A DNA stretch of 64,000 nucleotides from Microvirga sp. VF16 (GTDB lineage: Bacteria; Pseudomonadota; Alphaproteobacteria; Rhizobiales; Beijerinckiaceae), in NCBI RefSeq assembly GCF_016864375.1, contig NZ_CP069354.1, positions 2,949,501-3,013,500 on the forward strand, read 5' to 3'. Both the position numbers and the translations under genes were made by a program. Under the pieces are notes generated by a model, which was not told where the DNA came from, did not search any database, and was given only the letters and a program-made list of their open reading frames with translations. Positions 44,810 through 55,008 of the stretch are shown in pieces; position 1 is the first letter of the stretch; every line of letters starts with the position of its first letter.

Positions 44810-45220
44810 GCCGACCTCCTGAATGACATTGATTGTAAATGGAGGAGGCGAATTGCTCTGAGATAAAGGTCACACAGCGTGCTGCGCCGCTCTTAGCGAT
44901 TGCGTGAGCTTCTTGAAGACGCGCGTTTCAGAAATCGTTGCGATGCCAGTTGATTGCGTCCCCAACTCGCTGTGCGCTGAGAGGCACCACGCACTTTGTG
45001 TGTGAAGTGGCTCACTGCACCGGAGGATCCAGTAGCCAAATTCTACTATTTAGAGACCTGCACAAAAGTAGATCTGTCTCTAGGATCCATTCCATAGTCC
45101 GCGTCTTTCCGTGTGAAGCGAATAATATTGAAACCGGCTCTCCTCCGCACGATGGTGCCAGCAAGCAATAAGGAATATATTCTGCGCACCTGAGCAACCG
45201 GCAGCGTCTTCGAGCACACC
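44810..45220. other. 411-bp region without a supported gene
   Basis: Lower GC, scattered short frames without ribosome sites. It may hold promoter sequence for the 51-aa frame on the minus strand. Nothing further is seen. Confidence 0.35.
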
Positions 45221-46642
45221 CTATTTTCTGTCACAGTAACAGGCGCTGTAGGATGAGGTGGCCAGATTAGCGATGGCGCACGCATAAGCGGTCAATGCCC
45301 CAACAGGGATCTCGCCATGGCTGACCTGATAAAGTCGTCGAAAGTTATTGCGAACCTGTTCGCCTGTCTCTCCACGTTCGAGCGTGGCATCTGCAATCCG
45401 CTTGATGGCAGCTGCCGAATAGGCCTGTTCGCCATAGACCTGGGTGAATACATACTCCCGTCGCCACTCGCCTGGCGCACTTCCGGCGACCTGCTCCAGA
45501 TTGGCGAGATACCATGTCGAGAAGTCGGTTATGTCTCCGGTTCGCCGATTATAGTCGAAGATGTGAAAGGCAGGATTGTTTCCGAATATCGGGCTGATCG
45601 ACGGTGTCACCTTTTCGACCGCAACCGCGACATTGGCATCCATGAGCAACCGGTAGCTGTCTTGATGGGTGTGGGCGGAAAAACCGGCCCGGATGATAAC
45701 GGCATATTCCTGAAGCAGGAGCGCGAAGCGGGATGCGAAGGGTTCCTTAAGGAAGGGTGCGACCCGTGCTGGGCAGCTCAAATCGGACGAAGCTTGAAGT
45801 GTCGCATAGGGATCAATACCGACCGGGATGTGATGAACGAGCCAGATGTCCCTGTCGGCCGAACGCGCGTCTTCCAGCTGCCGTTCGAGCCAGGTCATCA
45901 TTGCCTCTGCCGCCTGGATTCTAGTGGTACCACACGTATTCCGGTAGTCGGTCGACCACAACACGTCATTGACAACAAGGATCGTTATGCCCAGAAGTAC
46001 CGGATGGCGCATCGCATAATAGCCGCCGGATGCGAAGGTCTGACCGAAGTCCGCAGCAAGATGATCTGGCCCTGCCAGTTCGCGGACCGTGTCGCTCAAG
46101 GAGGCAAGGAAGGCACCACCCGGCTCAAGCTGATAGTCGCCGCACTCGGAATCATTATTTCCCAAGGCGATGAGGATGGGGCGACCGGGCAGTGCGGTGC
46201 GCAGACCATCAGCGACATAACGTGCCGTCTTGACATCCAGCGCTCGTACGGGGCCGGAAGTTGGTGCCATGCCTAGCATCCGAGCCGCTATCTCTTCGAA
46301 GCGGTGTGCCAGAAGATCGCCTGATACGACGACAAGATCGGCGCTCCCTGCTTTCTCGGAGAGCGCACTGAGTGCGGAGGCGAGCAATGCTTGATTTGTG
46401 TCCTCGCCACGCCTGGGGAAGCTCTGCCCGCTTGCGGCAGCGAAGATGACCGGCCATTCTTCCGGCTCGGACTCCGCAAGTCGAGGTGCGATACCCGATG
46501 TTGCGAACGGATTGAAATGGATATCAGAGATGACGGCGATAGTCCCGGACGTCTCGGCTGTTCGGGCTGGCATACTGGCCGCGACGATCCAGGTCAGTGT
46601 GAGCAGAAGCCCCAATAGGGAATGCCGACGGCCACGACGCAT
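45221..46642 (-). CDS. Exported metallophosphoesterase (calcineurin-like, acid sphingomyelinase-type)
   Basis: A 473-residue exported enzyme. The signal peptide (HSLLGLLLTLTWIVAASMPA) precedes the five metal motifs: ISDIHFNP, VSGDLLAHRF, LGNNDSECG (a GNHD variant with Asn for His), LVHHIPVGID and SAHTHQDSY. These bind two metals in the calcineurin-like fold. The length and C-terminal domain fit the ASMase-like branch of phosphodiesterases. GGAGGAA lies 7 bp before ATG 46642. The Asn in GNND is a family-tolerated but notable change. Confidence 0.88.
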   Translation of the reverse strand: MRRGRRHSLLGLLLTLTWIVAASMPARTAETSGTIAVISDIHFNPFATSGIAPRLAESEPEEWPVIFAAASGQSFPRRGEDTNQALLASALSALSEKAGSADLVVVSGDLLAHRFEEIAARMLGMAPTSGPVRALDVKTARYVADGLRTALPGRPILIALGNNDSECGDYQLEPGGAFLASLSDTVRELAGPDHLAADFGQTFASGGYYAMRHPVLLGITILVVNDVLWSTDYRNTCGTTRIQAAEAMMTWLERQLEDARSADRDIWLVHHIPVGIDPYATLQASSDLSCPARVAPFLKEPFASRFALLLQEYAVIIRAGFSAHTHQDSYRLLMDANVAVAVEKVTPSISPIFGNNPAFHIFDYNRRTGDITDFSTWYLANLEQVAGSAPGEWRREYVFTQVYGEQAYSAAAIKRIADATLERGETGEQVRNNFRRLYQVSHGEIPVGALTAYACAIANLATSSYSACYCDRK

Positions 46643-46911
46643 GTGAGCTTCCTCCAAACACCCTTCCGATGTCGCTTTGCCGAGGCTATCGGGCGTCAGG
46701 CTACGACGTGCACCGTCAGATCGGCATCACATGTAGAAGATAGATCAACCTTCATTGTCGTGCCGATGAGCATCTCCGATTCAAAGAATGCGCCAACCAT
46801 GCAGTCCCTGAACTGAACGATGCTACCGTAGCTTTGATCAGACTGATTTCCTGCGTTCGAGGCGACTAATCTTGAAAACAGGCCCGGGGCGACTCCGCCG
46901 TGACACTTGTT

Positions 46912-47967
46912 CTATTCCGCTGCATTGGCCCTGAATGCAGCGATGAAAGCTGGAGCCGCTTCTGCGACAGCCGTGAGCGAGTATCCGCCTTCCTGAACGA
47001 TCAGGGTCGGCAGGTCGATCTTTCCCCAGATTTCTCCGATCCGGGCGAACGCGTCCGACGTGACGTTGAGCTTCGAGAGCGGATCGCTTCGGTGGGCATC
47101 CCAACCGGCCGACAGTACCAGCGCCTCGGCGCCATGCGCCTGAACTTCCAGCGCCAGGCGCCGGTTGGCGTCAATAAAGGCTTCGTCGTTAGCACCCGGC
47201 GCAAGCGGCAAATTATGGTTTGCTCCTTCGCCGGGTCCGGCCCCGATTTCATCAGCATATCCGGCGTAATGCGGATAATAGGACGATGGATCGGTGTGCA
47301 CCGAGCCGTAAAAGACATCATGGCGCGTATAGAAGATCGCTTGCGTGCCATCGCCATGGTGGGTGTCGAAATCGACGATGGCGACCTTTGGAAAGTGGCT
47401 GCGCAGCACTGCGGCCGCGATGGCGGCATTGTTGAAGAAGCAGAAGCCGGAAGCGCGGTCGGGATAAGCATGGTGACCGGGCGGTCGGCAGAGCGCATAC
47501 GAAGCTCGCTCTCCGGCCAGCACCGCCTGCGCACCGGCAATCGCTGTCTGCGCCGAGGCATAAGCAGCCTGGAAGGTCCCAGTCATGATCGCGCAGGACA
47601 TGTCGCCAATATACCAGCCCGCTTGGCCCAGGATTCCCGTCGTGCGCGGCCTGCCGCGCTCCTCCAGCTCGATACCTGCCCCCCGATAGGGATGAACGTT
47701 CGGCAGCACTTCGGGGCCGTGGTTGGGCAGTTTCAGGAATCGATCATAGGCATCTTCAAGGAACCCGACGTAATGCCCGGCATGCACCGCCAAGATCGCA
47801 TCCCGGCCGAAATCGCCCGGATCCGTCCTGAGCAGCCCTTGCGTTTCCAAGGCTTTGGCCAGCGTTGTGGCACGATCGGGATTTTCGAAGGGATCCACGA
47901 TCCGCCCATGCATCATGTACTGCTTGGGCCGGTGGGCCAATTGGGCTTCCGAGAAGAACAGCTTCAT
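46912..47967 (-). CDS. Histone deacetylase-family protein (acetylpolyamine amidohydrolase-like)
   Basis: A 351-residue zinc amidohydrolase. Catalytic marks are the tandem His in LCRPPGHHAYPD, the zinc ligands in VDFDTHHGDGTQAIF and SAGWDAHRSDPL, and the Tyr in VQEGGYSLTAV. Bacterial members deacetylate polyamines or other acetyl-amines. I set the start at ATG 47967, where MKLFFSEAQLAHRP matches the family N-terminus. It follows the osmC gene by 25 bp. Confidence 0.92.
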   Translation of the reverse strand: MKLFFSEAQLAHRPKQYMMHGRIVDPFENPDRATTLAKALETQGLLRTDPGDFGRDAILAVHAGHYVGFLEDAYDRFLKLPNHGPEVLPNVHPYRGAGIELEERGRPRTTGILGQAGWYIGDMSCAIMTGTFQAAYASAQTAIAGAQAVLAGERASYALCRPPGHHAYPDRASGFCFFNNAAIAAAVLRSHFPKVAIVDFDTHHGDGTQAIFYTRHDVFYGSVHTDPSSYYPHYAGYADEIGAGPGEGANHNLPLAPGANDEAFIDANRRLALEVQAHGAEALVLSAGWDAHRSDPLSKLNVTSDAFARIGEIWGKIDLPTLIVQEGGYSLTAVAEAAPAFIAAFRANAAE

Positions 47968-47992
47968 GATCGTGGTCCCGGATGTTGACGGC

Positions 47993-48436
47993 TCAGGAGG
48001 GAGCGTCCTCCATCTCCTTAGCCTCGTCGATAGAAGTCCAGGAATGGGTGATTTTGGCAACCGCCCCGAGCATGATCGAAGCCGAACAGTACTTTTCCTT
48101 GGAAAGCTCGATCGCCCTCTCGACCTTGGCCGGTGCAAGACTCCTGCCCTTGACGCGGTAATCGATGTGGATCGCGGTGAAGACCTTAGGGTCCGTCTCA
48201 GCGCGCTCGGCGGTGACCTCCACATCGCAATCCGTGACCTTCTCACGACCTTTTCTAAGGATCTGGACCACATCGAACGCTGTGCATCCGCCTAATCCGA
48301 TGAGCAGCATTTCCATGGGACGGATGCCGAGGTTACGGCCGCCATATTCGGGGGCGCCATCCATGACAACGGCATGGCCGCTGCCGGATTCGCCCACGAA
48401 CATCATGCCATCGACCAGTTTGACCCGCGCTTTCAT
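47993..48436 (-). CDS. OsmC/Ohr-family peroxiredoxin-like protein
   Basis: A 147-residue protein with the two redox Cys residues, Cys51 (LGGCTAFDVVQIL) and Cys117 (KYCSASIML), in the OsmC positions. YhfA-type by length. OsmC proteins reduce organic hydroperoxides using a Cys-Cys cycle. It is the first gene of a two-gene operon with the HDAC-like gene. Confidence 0.93.
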   Translation of the reverse strand: MKARVKLVDGMMFVGESGSGHAVVMDGAPEYGGRNLGIRPMEMLLIGLGGCTAFDVVQILRKGREKVTDCDVEVTAERAETDPKVFTAIHIDYRVKGRSLAPAKVERAIELSKEKYCSASIMLGAVAKITHSWTSIDEAKEMEDAPS

Positions 48437-48570
48437 ATGGTTTGTCCTTACTATACCTGAAGCATTTCACTCCTCCTTATACCGCTAACGCAGGGACATG
48501 GCGCGAATCCAGCTAGCTCCGCGTTTTGTCCTCAGGCTATGACACGGGCGAAGCGATCAGGGATTTCATC

Positions 48571-49416
48571 ATGAAGCCTTCCTCCGACATCACACGGCTC
48601 CTCGAGATCATGGCGGCCCTGCGCACGCCCGGAACCGGCTGCCCCTGGGATCTGGAGCAGAATTTCGCGTCGATTGCCCCCTACACGCTCGAGGAAGCCT
48701 ATGAGGTCGTTGACGCCATCGAGCGCGGCGACCTCGCCGATCTTCGGGATGAGCTCGGCGATCTGCTGCTTCAGGTGGTCTTTCACGCCCGCATGGCCGA
48801 GGAGCAGAACGCGTTTGCCTTCCCCGATGTGGTCGAAGCCATCACGCGAAAACTCATCCGGCGCCACCCCCACGTCTTCGGAGACACCAAGGACCTATCG
48901 CCCGAGGAAGTGAAGAGCCTTTGGGACTCGATCAAGAGCAAGGAGAAGGCCGAACGGCGTGTGATCCGCGAGAAGATGGGGCAAATGCCCGAGGCTCACG
49001 AGGCTGGGTTTCTCGGCGGAATCCCAACGGCTCTGCCCGCGTTGACGCGCGCACAGAAGCTGACGGCAAAGGCCGCGAAGGTCGGCTTCGACTGGCCGGA
49101 AGCCGCACAGGTCATCGACAAAATTCATGAGGAGCTGGAGGAGGTTAAGGAGGCATCTTCATCCGGCGCGCGAGATAGAATCGAGGACGAAATCGGCGAC
49201 CTCCTGTTCTCTGTCACCAATCTCGCCCGCCATTTCGGCATCGATTCCGAGCGGGCCCTGCGGCGGACGAATGCCAAGTTCGAAAGACGCTTCAAGGCCA
49301 TCGAGAAAGCTCTCGGAAAGCAGGACCGGAGCCTTGATGACGCCTCGCTCGAAGAGATGGAAGAACTTTGGGTCGCCGCGAAACTGGCCGAGCGCGAGCC
49401 CGGTTCATCGTCATAG
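48571..49416 (+). CDS. mazG: Nucleoside triphosphate pyrophosphohydrolase MazG
   Basis: A 281-residue house-cleaning enzyme that hydrolyses (d)NTPs to NMP and PPi. Two MazG domains are visible; the first has CPWDLEQNFASIAPYTLEEA, EVVDAIERGDLADLRDELGD and LLLQVVFHARMAEE (the ExxE/ExxD metal helices). The second begins FDWPEAAQVIDKIHEELEE. ATG 48571 precedes the conserved start. It overlaps the convergent hflX gene end by 6 bp. Confidence 0.95.
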   Translation: MKPSSDITRLLEIMAALRTPGTGCPWDLEQNFASIAPYTLEEAYEVVDAIERGDLADLRDELGDLLLQVVFHARMAEEQNAFAFPDVVEAITRKLIRRHPHVFGDTKDLSPEEVKSLWDSIKSKEKAERRVIREKMGQMPEAHEAGFLGGIPTALPALTRAQKLTAKAAKVGFDWPEAAQVIDKIHEELEEVKEASSSGARDRIEDEIGDLLFSVTNLARHFGIDSERALRRTNAKFERRFKAIEKALGKQDRSLDDASLEEMEELWVAAKLAEREPGSSS

Positions 49417-50805
49417 AACGCGGGCTTCTGGAAACCGGTTGAGGAAGCGGGGTTCTTTGCCGGCCACGAGGCGAACCTGGAGGATGGTGTGCCCATTCTC
49501 CGTTGTTTCGCGGCCCAGGATCTCCGTGTTCTCATGCAGCCATGCGAGCCCTTGCCCGTCCTCCGGCGCGACATCGATCTCGTAGGTCGGCCGTCCCATG
49601 GCCAAGTGCTGCTCGATGGTGGTGAGAAGCTCCGGAATGCCGTCCCCGGTCAGGGCCGAGATGAGGATCGGCCGTCTTTCCTCGTCGGTTCGATGCGAGG
49701 TGGTGGCAAGCCTCTCACGATCCAGCGGTGACAGGAGATCCGCCTTGTTCCAAACCTCGATGATGCGCTTCGTATCGTCCGGATCGATGCCGAGTTCACG
49801 CAGGACGACAGCCACGTCGCCGGCCTGAGCCTCTGTCTCCCCGTGAGACACGTCGCGGACATGCAGCAAGACATCCGCCTCGACCACGTCCTCCAGGGTG
49901 GCACGGAAGGCCGCCACGAGCATCGTCGGAAGATCGGAGATGAAGCCTACCGTGTCCGACAAAATGGCTTTCTCGCCGTGGGGCAGTTCAATGGCGCGGG
50001 ATGTGGGATCAAGAGTCGCAAACAGCATATTCTCGGCCAGAACATCGGCCTGGGTCATGCGATTGAACAGGGTCGACTTGCCGGCATTGGTGTAACCGAC
50101 AAGGGCGACGATCGGGTAAGGCACCCGCCGACGACTCGTGCGGTGCAGGGAGCGCGTCTTCACGACGCTCTCGAGATCCCGCTCGATCCGGTTCATCCGC
50201 TCCTGGATCAGTCTCCGGTCGGCCTCGATCTGTGTCTCACCAGGCCCCCCGAGGAAGCCGAAGCCGCCGCGCTGACGCTCGAGGTGGGTCCAGGAACGGA
50301 CCAGTCGGCCCTTCTGATAGGACAGGTGCGCCAATTCGACCTGGAGCGTACCTTCCTTGGTGCGCGCCCGCCGCCCGAAGATTTCGAGGATCAGGCCGGT
50401 GCGGTCGATGACCTTGGCGCCCCAGGCCTTTTCGAGATTGCGCTGCTGCACGGGACTGAGCGCGCAGTCCATGACGACAAGGCCGATCTCTTCCGCTCGG
50501 ATCATACCGGCCAATTCGTCCACCTTGCCGCTGCCGATGAATGTCGCCGGTCGAGGCGAGGCTAGGGGCGCTATCAGCGATTTGGCGATGGTCAGATCGA
50601 TCGCGAGAGCGAGACCGGTGATCTCATCGAGACGGGCTTCCGGAGGGCGAGGATTGGTCCCCTCGCCGTCCGCATCGACAACGCTGCGCCGTTTGCGCGT
50701 CAGGTAGGGTCCGACGACGAGCGTTCGTGTCCCTGCCGCAACCTCTTTTTCGGGTTCGGCAAGCTGAGCGAGACGTTCTTCCCCCGGACTACGTGGTTCC
50801 GTCAC
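49411..50805 (-). CDS. hflX: GTPase HflX
   Basis: A 464-residue ribosome-associated GTPase. The N-terminal HflX domain ([37 protein letters not shown]) precedes the G domain with [20 protein letters not shown] (G1), [13 protein letters not shown] (G3) and VWNKADLL (G4). I chose GTG 50805, which follows the hfq stop by one base and has AAGG upstream; longer in-frame starts would overlap hfq. The hfq-hflX order is conserved. Confidence 0.94.
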   Translation of the reverse strand: MTEPRSPGEERLAQLAEPEKEVAAGTRTLVVGPYLTRKRRSVVDADGEGTNPRPPEARLDEITGLALAIDLTIAKSLIAPLASPRPATFIGSGKVDELAGMIRAEEIGLVVMDCALSPVQQRNLEKAWGAKVIDRTGLILEIFGRRARTKEGTLQVELAHLSYQKGRLVRSWTHLERQRGGFGFLGGPGETQIEADRRLIQERMNRIERDLESVVKTRSLHRTSRRRVPYPIVALVGYTNAGKSTLFNRMTQADVLAENMLFATLDPTSRAIELPHGEKAILSDTVGFISDLPTMLVAAFRATLEDVVEADVLLHVRDVSHGETEAQAGDVAVVLRELGIDPDDTKRIIEVWNKADLLSPLDRERLATTSHRTDEERRPILISALTGDGIPELLTTIEQHLAMGRPTYEIDVAPEDGQGLAWLHENTEILGRETTENGHTILQVRLVAGKEPRFLNRFPEARVL

Positions 50806-50806
50806 C

Positions 50807-51061
50807 TCAAGCCTTCTCGCCAGCCTCGTCGATCTGGTCGAACAACTGGACGGGCTGCCCTGGCATGATGGTGGAAATGGCGTGTTTGTAAACCAGCTGA
50901 GAATGACCATCCCTGCGCAGAAGGACGCAGAAGTTGTCGAACCAGGTAACGACGCCCTGAAGCTTCACCCCGTTCACGAGAAAGATCGTCAGGGGGATTT
51001 TCTGCTTCCGGACATAGTTCAGAAAGGTGTCCTGAAGATTCTGCGCGCGATCGCCCGCCAT
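50807..51061 (-). CDS. hfq: RNA chaperone Hfq
   Basis: An 84-residue Sm-like protein. It has the Sm1 region [20 protein letters not shown] with [10 protein letters not shown] and the Sm2 [10 protein letters not shown], and the N-terminal [14 protein letters not shown]. It binds sRNAs and mRNAs; the candidate sRNA at 42.9 kb could be a partner. It stands between ntrX and hflX. Confidence 0.97.
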   Translation of the reverse strand: MAGDRAQNLQDTFLNYVRKQKIPLTIFLVNGVKLQGVVTWFDNFCVLLRRDGHSQLVYKHAISTIMPGQPVQLFDQIDEAGEKA

Positions 51062-51292
51062 TGAAGTTGCCTCGCCAGCCCATCGCCGCCGGTCTTGGCT
51101 ATGGGGCCGCCTGAATATGATTGTCCGCTTTCGTGCGGTCGGTGACCGGCACTTCTATTACAGGGCGAACCGCGGCGTTCGGCAAGGGGGGCTAAACGGT
51201 TCTACCTCCTCGGAGCATATTTTCCCGTGGATTGTAGGTTTTAGTTCTTTTCAGTTCGGAGAGATCAATCCGTGCTGTAACGGTGAAGCCCC

Positions 51293-52663
51293 TCAACCGC
51301 CGATCCCGAGGGATTTCAGCTTTCGGTGCAGAGCTGACCGCTCCATGCCGATGAACTCCGCAGTCCTGGAGATATTGCCGCTAAAACGAGCAATCTGTGC
51401 CAGGAGATACTCGCGCTCAAAGATCTCGCGCGCCTCGCGAAGAGGCAGGCTCATGAGTTTCTCGCCCCCCGCCCCGCCTGGGGTGCTTGGAACGAGTGCA
51501 CCGATCTCCGATGGGAGCATGTCCGCCGTAATCTCCGCATCGGGATCGCCAGAGGTCAGAATCATCAGCCGTTCGACGTTGTTTCGAAGCTGCCGCACAT
51601 TGCCGGGCCAGTCGTGGGACTGCAGGACCGCCATGGCATCCTCCGCAATCCGCCGCTTCGGGAGGCCCGTCGTGGAGGAAATCTGCTCCATGAAGAACTC
51701 GATCAGCTCCGGCACGTCCTCGCGTCGCTCGGCGAGCGAAGGCACACGGATCGGAATCACTCCGAGCCTGTGGAACAGGTCCTCCCGGAATTGGCCTGCC
51801 GCAATCGCCGCCGGCAGGTCACGGCTGGAGGACGAGACGATGCGCACGTCCACATGAACTCGCGTCGTTCCGCCAACACGCTGGAAGTTCTGATCGACCA
51901 AGACGCGCAGGATGCGGTTCTGCGTCTCCCGCGGCATATCGGCGATCTCGTCGATATAAAGAGTGCCGCCATGAGCTTCTTCGAGCGCGCCTACACGACG
52001 GCCCCCGCCCTCGCCGCCTTCGGTACCGAAAAGCTCCGCTTCCATGGTGTCCGGCGTGATCGTAGCGGCCGAGAGAACGATGAACGGACCATTGGCGCGC
52101 GTGGAGAGGCTGTGAACGGTTCGAGCCGTCAGCTCCTTGCCGGAACCGGGTGCTCCAGTGATCAGGATGCGGGCATTGGTCGGCGCCGCCCGCTCCACGG
52201 CTTGCCGTAGCTGGTTGATGACGATCGACCGACCAGCGATGCGGCTCGCCTGCACAGAACGGGAGCGCAGGTCGCGAACCTCTCGTTTCAGGCGTGATGC
52301 CTCAAGGGCACGCTCGGCGACAAGAACGAGCCGGTCGGCCTTGAAGGGCTTCTCGATGAAGTCGTAGGCGCCCGTCTTGATGGCCGAGACTGCCGTTTCG
52401 ATGTTGCCGTGGCCTGAAATCATCACAACCGGCAGATCAGGATGCTGGGACTTGATGATCTCCAGGACCTGGAGGCCGTCGAGCCGGCTTCCCTGCAGCC
52501 AGATGTCCAGGAAAACAAGGTGCGGTCGCCGTGTCTCAATGGCGGCCAGAGCCTCATCCGACGTGCCCGCCGTGCGGGTTCGGTTCCCTTCATCCTCAAG
52601 AATGCCGGCTACCAGCTCACGAATGTCGACTTCGTCATCGACGACGAGAATATCAGCGCTCAT
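51293..52663 (-). CDS. ntrX: Response regulator NtrX
   Basis: A 456-residue AAA+ response regulator. The receiver has Asp53 (LVFLDIWLQ) and DILVVDDEVDIREL. The AAA+ domain has Walker A-like ITGAPGSGKELTART and LYIDEIADMP, but the sigma-54 contact motif GAFTGA is missing; the region reads FGTEGGEGGGRRVGALEEAH. This loss is usual in alphaproteobacterial NtrX. The C-terminal FIS-type HTH is ISRTAEFIGMERSALHRKLK. The ATG overlaps the ntrY stop by 4 bp. Confidence 0.95.
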   Translation of the reverse strand: MSADILVVDDEVDIRELVAGILEDEGNRTRTAGTSDEALAAIETRRPHLVFLDIWLQGSRLDGLQVLEIIKSQHPDLPVVMISGHGNIETAVSAIKTGAYDFIEKPFKADRLVLVAERALEASRLKREVRDLRSRSVQASRIAGRSIVINQLRQAVERAAPTNARILITGAPGSGKELTARTVHSLSTRANGPFIVLSAATITPDTMEAELFGTEGGEGGGRRVGALEEAHGGTLYIDEIADMPRETQNRILRVLVDQNFQRVGGTTRVHVDVRIVSSSSRDLPAAIAAGQFREDLFHRLGVIPIRVPSLAERREDVPELIEFFMEQISSTTGLPKRRIAEDAMAVLQSHDWPGNVRQLRNNVERLMILTSGDPDAEITADMLPSEIGALVPSTPGGAGGEKLMSLPLREAREIFEREYLLAQIARFSGNISRTAEFIGMERSALHRKLKSLGIGG

Positions 52664-54909
52664 AGGCTTGCCCTGCGAGAGTCGTTTCGGCTGGAAGCGG
52701 CCGATGTCTCTTCCGATGCAACGTGTTTCGTCTTTGGGATCCACATGCGAACTTGCCCGCCCCTGCCAGAGGGATTGTCGGCCAGTTCCATGCCACCTCC
52801 ATGGTCTTCCAGAATCTTTGCAACGATCGGCAGACCCAGTCCGGTTCCACCCTCGCGCGTCGTCATATAGGGCTCCAGAAGGCGCTGGCGGCCCTCGACC
52901 GGGAAACCCTTACCGTTATCGGTCACGGCCAGGATCAGGTAGTCCGGGTGGGTGTCGTCGAGCAACACCTCAATCCGCGCATGATCTCTCTCTTCCTCCG
53001 GCGCCGCCGCAATGGCTTCGGTCGCGTTCTTCACGATATTCGTGACGGCTTGCGAGATGAGCCGGCGATCGAAGGGCGCAACGAGTGAGCCTGCCGGAAC
53101 CTGATCGACGAATTCGATCTCGGGATGGGCGATCTTCATCATGAAGATCACCTGGCGGATAGTCTCGGCGAGATCCTCGTTGCCGATGGTCGGCTTCGGC
53201 ATGCGGGCGAAGGACGAAAACTCGTCGACCATCCGCTTGATGTCGTCGACCTGACGCACGATGGTGTCCGTGCATTGGTCGAACACCTCCCGGTCCGTGG
53301 TGATTACCTTGCCATATTTCCGGCGAATGCGCTCTGCGGAGAGCTGGATCGGTGTCAGGGGATTCTTGATCTCGTGAGCGATGCGCCGAGCCACATCGGC
53401 CCAGGCGGATGTGCGCTGTGCCAGCACGAGGTCCGTGATGTCGTCGAGAGTGATCACAAGATCCCTTTGGCCGCCGCGCGCCTGCTCGCTCGTCACGCGA
53501 ACGTTGATGGTCCGCTCCTTACCCTTTCGGGAAATGTGGATCTGCTGCTGCATCAGACGCTGGCGGCCAAGACTCATCTCCTCGACGAGCGCCGACACCT
53601 CCGGCAGAACCATGGTAATCGGTTGACCGAGCAGTTCCTTATGGGAGGTGCCGAGCAGAGCCTCGGTCGACGGATTGACGATAGTGATCTGTCCTCGGGC
53701 ATTGACGCCGATGACGCCAGCCGAAACGCCCGCCAGAACCGCTTCAGTGAACCGGCGCCGACGATCCATGAGATCGCTGGCGGCCGTTAGTCCATCGTGC
53801 TGGCGGCGTAGTTCCGAAGTCATCTTGTTGAAGGTCTCGCCCAGATGTCCGAGATCGCCCTCACCCCGGCGCACCGGGACCTGGACATAGAAGTTTCCGG
53901 TCGCCACTTGGTCCGTCGCATGGATGAGGCGTCGGATGGGGGTGACGAGACGATTGGCGAAATTCAGTCCGAACCAGACGGCCGAGAGCAACACGATCAG
54001 CGCAATCAGCGTGAACATGGAGGCGAAGGCGATCTGGATACCCGCCTTCTTCTGGTCGAGGGCCTCATAGAAAGCCACACCTGCTTCCGCGACCTGAGGG
54101 AACTCGAGTGCACGCGGATCAACCTCCCTAGCGACATAAAGGATTCGTCCGCCATGGGCATCCAGCTTCAGAGCGGAGCGGAAGATGTGGCCGGATTTCG
54201 GGAACAGGCAGAGGGCCTCTCGATTGCTGGCTTCCTGCAGATCCGTCGGTGTCGGCTGAGGAACGTTTTCGACCTTCTTGGCCTCTATACGCTCGACCAC
54301 CGAGCCATCCGTATCCACGATCATGGCGAGAGGAAAGCCGAGGAAGACGGCGCGGGAATTCATGAACTCCCGGAAGAGGTTGCGGTCCGCGTCAAAAAGC
54401 ACTTTGGCGCGGTTGAGATCGGCCGCCATCAGCTGGGTTTCGCGAGCGAGCGTCCGGCACTGCACCTCCCGATAGGACCGGGCGATGGAGACCGTATTGG
54501 TTATGAGATCTTTGAGAGCACCGGTGAACCAGGGATCGAGGCCGCGTTCCAGTGTGACCGTCGCGACGGCCGCGACCAGGATGGCCGGCAGGACCGCTAC
54601 GAGGCTGAACAGCCCGACGATCCTCACATGGAGACCGGCCGCCGCCGCCCCTGCCCTGCGTTCGCGCACCAACTTGCGGGTCTGCCAGGCGACGATTCCG
54701 AGAAGCAGGGCGATCAGCACGCCGTTGAGCAGGAAGACCCAGACGACGACGTTGTGGGTCGGCAGCAGCGGAGTCGCGCCGGCGAGAATGAGGAACGTGG
54801 CGAGGGCCGAGGCCAGCGCCGATAGCACGGCTCCGTAGCCCAGCCAGCCGAGGCCGCTCTGGGACGGTTCGGCCGCCTGCCGTTGTGCAATACTGTCCTG
54901 CTCGATCAA
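52660..54909 (-). CDS. ntrY: Sensor histidine kinase NtrY
   Basis: A 749-residue membrane kinase that phosphorylates NtrX. The N-terminal half has several transmembrane helices (ALASALATFLILAGATPLL, LFSLVAVLPAILVAAVATV) and a periplasmic domain, then HAMP, a PAS domain (AGVSAGVIGVNARGQI), the phosphoacceptor His in [19 protein letters not shown] and the ATPase with VTDNGKGFP and GTGLGLPIVAKILEDHGG. The only in-frame start that keeps the N-terminus is TTG 54909. It is followed directly by ntrX. Confidence 0.95.
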   Translation of the reverse strand: MIEQDSIAQRQAAEPSQSGLGWLGYGAVLSALASALATFLILAGATPLLPTHNVVVWVFLLNGVLIALLLGIVAWQTRKLVRERRAGAAAAGLHVRIVGLFSLVAVLPAILVAAVATVTLERGLDPWFTGALKDLITNTVSIARSYREVQCRTLARETQLMAADLNRAKVLFDADRNLFREFMNSRAVFLGFPLAMIVDTDGSVVERIEAKKVENVPQPTPTDLQEASNREALCLFPKSGHIFRSALKLDAHGGRILYVAREVDPRALEFPQVAEAGVAFYEALDQKKAGIQIAFASMFTLIALIVLLSAVWFGLNFANRLVTPIRRLIHATDQVATGNFYVQVPVRRGEGDLGHLGETFNKMTSELRRQHDGLTAASDLMDRRRRFTEAVLAGVSAGVIGVNARGQITIVNPSTEALLGTSHKELLGQPITMVLPEVSALVEEMSLGRQRLMQQQIHISRKGKERTINVRVTSEQARGGQRDLVITLDDITDLVLAQRTSAWADVARRIAHEIKNPLTPIQLSAERIRRKYGKVITTDREVFDQCTDTIVRQVDDIKRMVDEFSSFARMPKPTIGNEDLAETIRQVIFMMKIAHPEIEFVDQVPAGSLVAPFDRRLISQAVTNIVKNATEAIAAAPEEERDHARIEVLLDDTHPDYLILAVTDNGKGFPVEGRQRLLEPYMTTREGGTGLGLPIVAKILEDHGGGMELADNPSGRGGQVRMWIPKTKHVASEETSAASSRNDSRRASL

Positions 54910-55008
54910 GACTGAAGCCCCGCCAATCGGGTGCTTCGGTTCTGCACCCCGTCATGGGGTGATGCACCAACACAACACTGTGGTCAAATTATTACAGCAG
55001 CCGGCGGC

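Noticed and set aside
51293..52663. Damage to ntrX because GAFTGA is missing
   Set aside because: NtrX proteins of alphaproteobacteria normally lack this motif; the gene is otherwise complete.
53845..54825. 326-codon plus-strand frame opposite ntrY
   Set aside because: Antisense shadow with biased composition; ntrY is intact on the other strand.
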